Part shown: positions 58,327-64,000 of the stretch, piece by piece
How positions within the stretch are numbered: position 1 is the first letter of the stretch
Layout: each line of letters starts with the position of its first letter
Assembly (NCBI GenBank): GCA_036429605.1
Contig: CM071589.1
Location: 434,001 to 498,000, forward strand
Direction of reading: 5' to 3'
Origin: Cladobotryum mycophilum
Taxonomy: Eukaryota > Ascomycota > Sordariomycetes > Hypocreales > Hypocreaceae
DNA: 64,000 bases
The notes under the pieces: generated by a model
What the model was told of the DNA's origin: nothing
Database searches by the model: none
Seen by the model: only the letters and a program-made list of their open reading frames with translations
Made by a program: the position numbers and the translations under genes

Positions 58327-59917
58327 TTACCAGATACCAGGCACGAAGCGATAAGGTACACGCTTGCAGTACTCGTCCCATGTGGTACCATACTTGTCAC
58401 GGCAGCGTCTCTCATCACGCTTGCAGCGGTGAATAAGTAACATCGTCATCCAGATGGCGTAGAACCACACCATACCCTTGGTGGTGCCAACCAGAGCACA
58501 CATGCTGTAGCTGAGCATCAAATCACCCACGTAGTTGGCATGCCGAGAGAACCCCCACCAACCGCTGCAGAGAAGAATACTGGTGTGCTCCTTACCATCC
58601 GAGGTGTTGTACTTGGCCTCGATGTACTCGGCAGGCTTGCCCCAGATGTTGCATTGTCCACCCGTGCGACGAACTCGGTCCTTCTGGGCGTTGACTGAGC
58701 GGAAGAGGACGTAGCCGGCCAGGCCAATGCTGAAGACGATGGCCATGAAGGTATTCGAGGGCGATGAGGGGTACAGGCCGAGGTACTGTCCCTGGATCGT
58801 GTAGCATGTGGGGAGGTAGCAGAAGCACCCCCAGGCGAGGTAGAATCCGTAGTGATCGTGGGCAATGTCGATGGTGCGCAAGTACCAGCTCTCGTTGACG
58901 AAGAAGTCGATAACATAGAGGGTGTGGAAAATGGTGACGAGAACAAGTGATGGCTCAATGCGCCCGTGATTTTGGTATACGTATGCGATGTTGGAGAAGT
59001 CACTTGTGCGCAGGTCAGCAAAGTCCGTCCAAGTGCGCGCCGGGTGATGCCTACACCAGCGTCCAGAAAACGATGCCTGGTCTTCCATTGCTGAATAGCT
59101 TCAAGTCAAAGTTCTTGCCCAATCTCGGATTCAGCTCAATGCCCATGTAAAAGTCGTTGACGATAGAACCTACAACTTCAATTAGAACGACCGGGTAGTA
59201 TCAGCCAGTGCTCCCAAACATACCGCTGAATTTACGATCTTCTGGATGAGAGGGAAATAAGTGCGCTTTGATGTAGGCGAATGCCGAAACCAGAACCCCG
59301 GACAGACTCATCGCCGCAGACAGACCGCCCCAGTTTCGAGGCACAAAGCCTGGGTCCAAAAGGCCAAACCAGCATAGACCGGCGTAGAGCAAATGCGTGA
59401 CGATCCAGGCATTGAGACCGTTTGTCTTGTAGGTAAGCAAGTAACCAGCCGGGGTGCGCTGACCGGTGTTGACCTGGCCCGGTAAGAACTGGAACAAGAG
59501 AGCTTGAAGAAGCACCCAACCGGCCCAAAAGAGCGAGGCCTTGACTGTGAAGCGCGGGCCATACTTGTAATAAACGTTCAGGAAGCCATCCTCCATGCCG
59601 GCCGCCACAAACTTGGACATGCACCCGTCAAAGTGACCGAGAGTAATGTAGAAAGCCACGGTGGCGAGGAGTGCTAGAGCGCCTGGTGAAGAGGCGACGA
59701 GGGAGCCCAACCAAGAGCGACGGATGCTGGCGCGACCCCATGTGATTTGGTTCGAGATGGTCGAGTCGATTAGGTTGTTGGATTTTGGCGCATCTCGAGT
59801 CTGTTTTCTCTGCGTTGCGGTGCCATTGGCGTGTGAAGGCGATTCCACGCCCGAAACCATGTTAAGATCCTTCATTTCCGGCGCAGTCCCTCTCTCAGGA
59901 ACATGCGTGATATCCAA
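58327..59917 (-). CDS. Delta7-sterol reductase (DHCR7-like, ERG4/ERG24 family)
   Basis: Exons, 5' to 3': 59224-59917, 59055-59169, 58327-59002; 494 aa, close to the usual 430-480. An ER membrane enzyme with about nine helices that reduces the C7-C8 double bond of sterols with NADPH. Signatures of the DHCR7 branch: DPGFVPRNWGGL, DFYMGIELNPRLGKNFDLKLFSNGRPG, YQNHGRIEPS, WGCFCYLPTCYTIQGQYLG, SGWWGFSRHANYVGDLM, and the family C-terminus HRCKRDERRCRDKYG then VPYRFVPGIW. The N-terminal 60 residues are soluble and variable. All three exons keep frame. Ergosterol synthesis keeps the Delta7 bond, so this gene is not part of the basic pathway and suggests a side branch or use of foreign sterols. It is not placed with other sterol genes here. 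Confidence 0.9.
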
Positions 59918-61726
59918 AATTGAAGAAGAGACGGGCTGTGTGTCTGTGTGGTCTGTGGATGGGCGAGCGACTCACTGCCCTTACCAGTGTCTCCGAGGGG
60001 ATCGACAACTGGAGATCATCCACAAGAAAAGGAAGAAGACCCTTTCCTTCCTCTCCCTACCGTGCCTACTTGTACGTTAAAAGAAAAAGAAAAGGAAAGG
60101 AAAGACACTCGCTTCGGATAAGCTGGAAAGAGGCCTAATCAAACATGTGCGTGTCCGTCCAGCTTTACGATTGACAAGGGAAAGCGTAATGCGGTACCTA
60201 CATTGTTGGCGGGGAGGCAGTCAAGAGGGCGCAACATGATCTTCTTGGTCAATTCATTGACATCACTTGCTGAGATCTCTCTCTCTCCCTCTCTCCTCTT
60301 TCAATTGCAACTTGAAGTGAGACATGATCCCCATTGTTCATTTCAATTTCAATCGTCTCAGAAGTTTACCCACCCTATTACTCCATTCTTTCTAAATTAG
60401 AGCAACTGTGACTCTATTTCCCCGTCTCGTCTCCTCTTCTCTTAAATCGTGATTCACTACAATCCCACGATCCCCTCACGCATAGAGGGGTCCTTGCATC
60501 CATGCTTGTCCCACCATCCCCTTTGAGTGCTCTGCAGGAACTGTCTCTTGTGGCAGTGATCCACGACAGGGTTACGTGACACAAGAGTGACGCGTTAAAA
60601 AAACACACAGGCCGTCTGCATTCGTTTCGCGGAGAAAAATTTGCGGCAAGACTAATGAATTATTACCCTCATTTGATCTGTTCTATGGCCGATTCCGGTT
60701 TGGCTGGTGAAGGGGTCTCACTAAATGTCCGGTAACTCTCGGACTCCAAGGATCTGTAGCATGGCTGCCGTGCTCTGGTATCAGCTCGGATCGCGGCCCT
60801 CTCCGCCTTCTGCCCTCAAGATGAGACTAGCAAGTATCAAGGCACCGGCTCGAAAGGTGATTTGCTTGGAAGGGTGTTTTCTTCCCTGTTTCTGCTTGGT
60901 TTGTAGTCCCCCGCATCGTCAACCTTACTCCATATTACATCTGGCGGAGGAGCCGAAGTGTCGGAGTCTCAGCAAAATCCACATGGTTCTAGAGCAGTAG
61001 GCGACAGTGCTGGAATGGTCAAATCACATCCATCGGCGTCCTGTAGCGTTTTCGACCTTACAGGCATCAACCACGTTAAAATTGAAGACGGAATACGAAA
61101 AAGAGCGCCATTACGTGGGAAGAGGCCAGCTGAAGATTACGAACAAAGGCCCTCCATGTTAAAATGGAAATATGCAGATGTTTTACGTATTGGGATGGTC
61201 TTTTTTCTCGTTCATGATGGAAAATTCACACCTACTTGCGTACTCTGACCAAGATCCCATGCCTGCAGGTGATGATCACCCTTAATTGTGCGCTTGAATG
61301 GCATCACCATCTTGTGGTAAAGGATCTAGGCTTTCCGAGGGAGGGTAGCTCAGCAATCTGCCGCCGAAATCGACAGGTCGTACTAAGGACAAAAGACTCT
61401 GTCGAATAGCCTGTTTAATTGCTCAATTATGCATGGATGAACTCCTTAGTGATCTGGGGTTACCGCAGCCTCCCGCCGCTTCCCTTGACTGGCCTGGTCT
61501 GTCTTTTCCCAATATGGCTTCGCCTTCATTAGTAAATGCAGTGAGCATAGCTTTGATGTTTCGGATAATGAATTCACTGCTCTTCCGACCGAGATCTGTG
61601 AATACCCTTTCACCATTAACCGACCTTTTCTCTGCAGCAGTTTGTAGCCCCAAGCCAGGAATTCCATCTCAAACACCATGAGTCAACAGGACACTTTGCC
61701 AGATTATGAGATTGTCGCTGGCCTCC
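59918..61726. other. Intergenic region, 1.8 kb
   Basis: Upstream of the sterol reductase and downstream of the caleosin. CT/GA-rich tracts occur at 60020-60110 and 60278-60300 (leader-like on the minus strand). ORFs at 60725-61248 and 61423-61681 show no family features. No repeat element found by eye. Confidence 0.4.
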
Positions 61727-62923
61727 CTAAATACGTTTCTTAGCAGCCGCAATATGAGCCATCTTTACCCCTCCGATAAACCCATCACCCCCAATGCCGA
61801 ATCCTTGGTCCCAGCCCATTCCATTGCGCCGTCGCTCACGAATACGCCAAAAGATGGAGCCCTATGCAAAGGATTAGCATCGCATAAAGCATGCAGATTC
61901 GAGATAAGGCCCAGAGTGAGTAGTATTATCCACTTCAATCTCAATCATTCATAATTGAAGCCATCCCTCAACATCACAGCCCTCCTCGGTTGACGAGAAA
62001 AAGAAGATGCTCACGTCATAAACCTGTCTCAGATCTTCTTTGTGTATGCGGCCTTCTTGCTGTAGCAAGGTCCAAGTCGTACCCCACTCGAAAAATGGCA
62101 CAATCCACTGCATATCATGTTCGGATTAGCATAGAAGAATAGGTGTGTTGTCGATCGAGATCGAATGGTTCAATCAATCGCAGAAATGAAGGAAGCCATG
62201 GCAACATACACCGAAAAGATCTCCAGCGACACGGTTGCCATGCATCATGTTCAGAATCTCCTTGAGATTCAGTGAACCGTCACCATCCTTATCCCACTTT
62301 GTAAACAAGTCCTCAAACTTTTGCGGCACAAACCGCCCCTCGTTGTCGTATACGCCTGTGTCGGAGCCATGCTAGATCATTTCAGTCAGCCCACTGATCC
62401 ACGGCGCCAAGAATCCCGAGACAGCATGAAGAATCACCTTTGCTTTGTAAATACCATTCACATATATGCGAAAGAATGGATCTGGTAGGTATGAATAGGC
62501 CATGCGCGTGGGATACGAAAAAAGAAGTTGATGAGAACCATCCCCATCAATGAGAACGGAGGATTGAAGCCTAGCTCACGGAAGCCGGTATATGTGTCCC
62601 ATGGCGTAATCAGTCCATCTCCATCTCGGTCCCAGAAGAGAACATGCTGTTGAAGGACGGTCTATTGAGAAAGTCGTCAGTTCATGCCAATACCGTACCT
62701 TGACTATCGCCCTTACGTAGTCTTTGTATTTTTCACCATATTTTCTGGTGCCGTAGGGGACCTGATCCGAAACTGCATGATTTGCACGAGGGATTCCGGG
62801 CTTTTCAATGATACAGTCTGCATCAACTGCTGGTAGTCGCTCAGAGGTTACATCGCAATGCGGGACGGATACCGTAATATCGACATCGCGTTTCGTCGAG
62901 CTAGATGAGCTGCTGCAAGGCAT
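61727..62923 (-). CDS. Caleosin (lipid-droplet haem peroxygenase); one apparent 1-base frameshift
   Basis: Exons, 5' to 3': 62717-62923, 62438-62661, 62210-62371, 62015-62107, 61727-61861; about 273 aa. Caleosins are calcium- and haem-binding peroxygenases of lipid droplets that oxidise unsaturated fatty acids with hydroperoxides. Visible parts: N-terminal EKPGIPRANHAVS; QQHVLFWDRDGDGLITPWD (EF-hand with nearby His haem ligand); a hydrophobic stretch ending in the proline knot YPTRMAYSYLPDP; the second acidic loop DKDGDGSLNLKE; and FFEWGTTWTLL and GSIFWRIRERRRNG near the end. An A6 run on plus (62518-62523, T6 in the gene) is one base short; correction joins NFFF to SYPTRMAY. The gene is probably functional. 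The nearby peroxygenase-type enzyme could act on related lipids, but no direct link is shown. Confidence 0.9.
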
Positions 62924-63817
62924 GATGGTCTAATTTTCTCAGTCGCTAGCTGTAAGTTCATTGAAGATGTCGACACTGCTACAGAGGTCTTGAAGGGATT
63001 CTATATGTGGCAGCTGAGTAAAGTTTCACGAAATTCATAACATGTGATAATTGAGCAGACGCTTTGTCCAGCGTGTGGTACTCTACAGATGACATTCCAG
63101 TCTTGAGTCTTACCAGTTTACACTAGATTTAAGTTATGACGTTCTATAAAATGACGCTGTAAAATGTCAAGGCATTGTGTAGATAGCTTGCGTCATGTTT
63201 TGCAAGGCCCCTATGAGTCCTTGTGACGGTTACGTCGTCTTGACGTCTACATATAGTACATGCAGCCAACTGGCCTACCTTTAATTCATCATTTCGTTGA
63301 CTGTGCAAACGGCATTGTTTAATTAACTTTATATCATTTAACACATGTGAGGAAGCTACCGTGGTCGACTATTTTGTTATTTTCTTGTCCTTCAAATACA
63401 TTTGTATCATAAAGGCCCTGTGTCATGATGATAGAGATCAGTCTTGAGGCCATAATGCAATCTCCCATGCTGGTTCTTGTTATGATTCACCTGAAAGTCT
63501 GCATGTACACCAGACATGTCGGATACCTGGAGGCGATTTCTTTCACCCTGACCAGTAAATTATAGTGAGCATGTCTCTTTTGTCAGGTCACAGGTTAAAT
63601 CAATATGCATGATGTATTACATCCATCAGCGTTCTATATAGCCTGATTTCGATGCATTCCCATGACATACATATAGTACTGTACCTTACTACAGATGTTA
63701 CCTAGATTTTGAGACTACAGAAACACCAACCGCAATATTTTCCTTCATATATGAACAATTGAGATTGAACTTGGTACCCGTAGAGCTCATAAACCACTGG
63801 CTGTCTTGCAAACAGAA
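62924..63817. other. Intergenic region between divergent caleosin and GMC genes
   Basis: About 0.9 kb shared upstream region. TATATAGTA-like words occur near 63250 and 63672. Minus ORF 63144-63344 has no features. No repeat seen. Confidence 0.4.
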
Positions 63818-64000
63818 ATGATTGACGCTTGGAACAAAATTATCAACGCCAAGGCAGACGAAATGGTAGCGCACGAGACATTCGACTTTATTTGTGCCGG
63901 TGGTAAAGCTCCATGATATTGGAAGAAGTATTTATCGAGTTTGGGGTCTTTACTGATCAGCTTTCCCCCAGGTGGCACAGCAGGACTCCTCGTGGCAGGT
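63818..64000 (+). CDS. GMC oxidoreductase, N-terminus (partial, runs off window)
   Basis: Exon 1 63818-63902 and exon 2 from 63972 to the window end. The joined frame reads ETFDFICAGGGTAGLLVAG, the FAD-binding dinucleotide fold (GxGxxG-like) at the start of glucose-methanol-choline oxidoreductases. The intron is gtaaag...cccccag (69 nt). Two in-frame starts exist, at 63818 and 63863; the later one is closer to the usual short N-terminus. No signal peptide is visible in either. Substrate cannot be told from this part. Confidence 0.8.

Overview
The window is chromosomal DNA of a filamentous ascomycete (Pezizomycotina). Protein similarity, several short introns per gene and an RIP-like AT-rich island suggest Sordariomycetes, probably Hypocreales, but the sequence does not fix the species. 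It carries about 20 protein-coding loci, one tRNA gene, one DNA transposon remnant and a decayed secondary-metabolite region.

Layout. 1-6.9 kb: the 3' end of an unidentified gene, then palA/RIM20 (pH signalling) and a ubiquitin-like/WLM metalloprotease. 7-19.4 kb: accessory metabolism, with a nitrilase on the minus strand, a DJ-1/PfpI protein, an RTA1-like membrane protein, a secreted type-B carboxylesterase and a Zn2Cys6 regulator on the minus strand. 21.3-23.5 kb: a secreted flocculin-like tandem-repeat protein and tRNA-Asp(GTC). 23.5-27.2 kb holds no supported gene. 27.3-29.3 kb: a long intronless GC-rich gene of unknown family. 30.5 kb: a tiny secreted Leu/Pro-repeat protein. 31.3-36 kb, minus strand: MRE11 and a LaeA-like methyltransferase. 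36.5-47.2 kb: a STAND-like NTPase diverging from a large AAA+ ATPase. The 3' end of the ATPase gene is split by a 3.24-kb element with 20-bp terminal inverted repeats and an 8-bp target-site duplication, the signature of a hAT transposon. Its interior is almost pure A+T. 47.9-54.6 kb: NRPS, cytochrome P450 and glutathione S-transferase, all broken by stops that could come from CAG, CAA or CGA, by frameshifts and by internal deletions. 54.9-64 kb: a GATA factor, a chloroperoxidase/peroxygenase-type haem-thiolate enzyme, a Delta7-sterol reductase, a caleosin (all minus strand), and the 5' end of a GMC oxidoreductase running off the edge.

Two kinds of damage must be kept apart. Many otherwise well-conserved genes, including MRE11, carry single-base length changes mostly inside short homopolymers. 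These look like consensus or assembly errors, and the genes are probably intact in the organism. The NRPS-P450-GST block instead has transition-type nonsense codons and domain-sized deletions, which is real decay. It lies beside the AT-rich transposon, so RIP spreading from the element is a reasonable inference. All splice sites were read by eye from consensus and family similarity. No search or alignment was run, so similarity statements rest on remembered family patterns.
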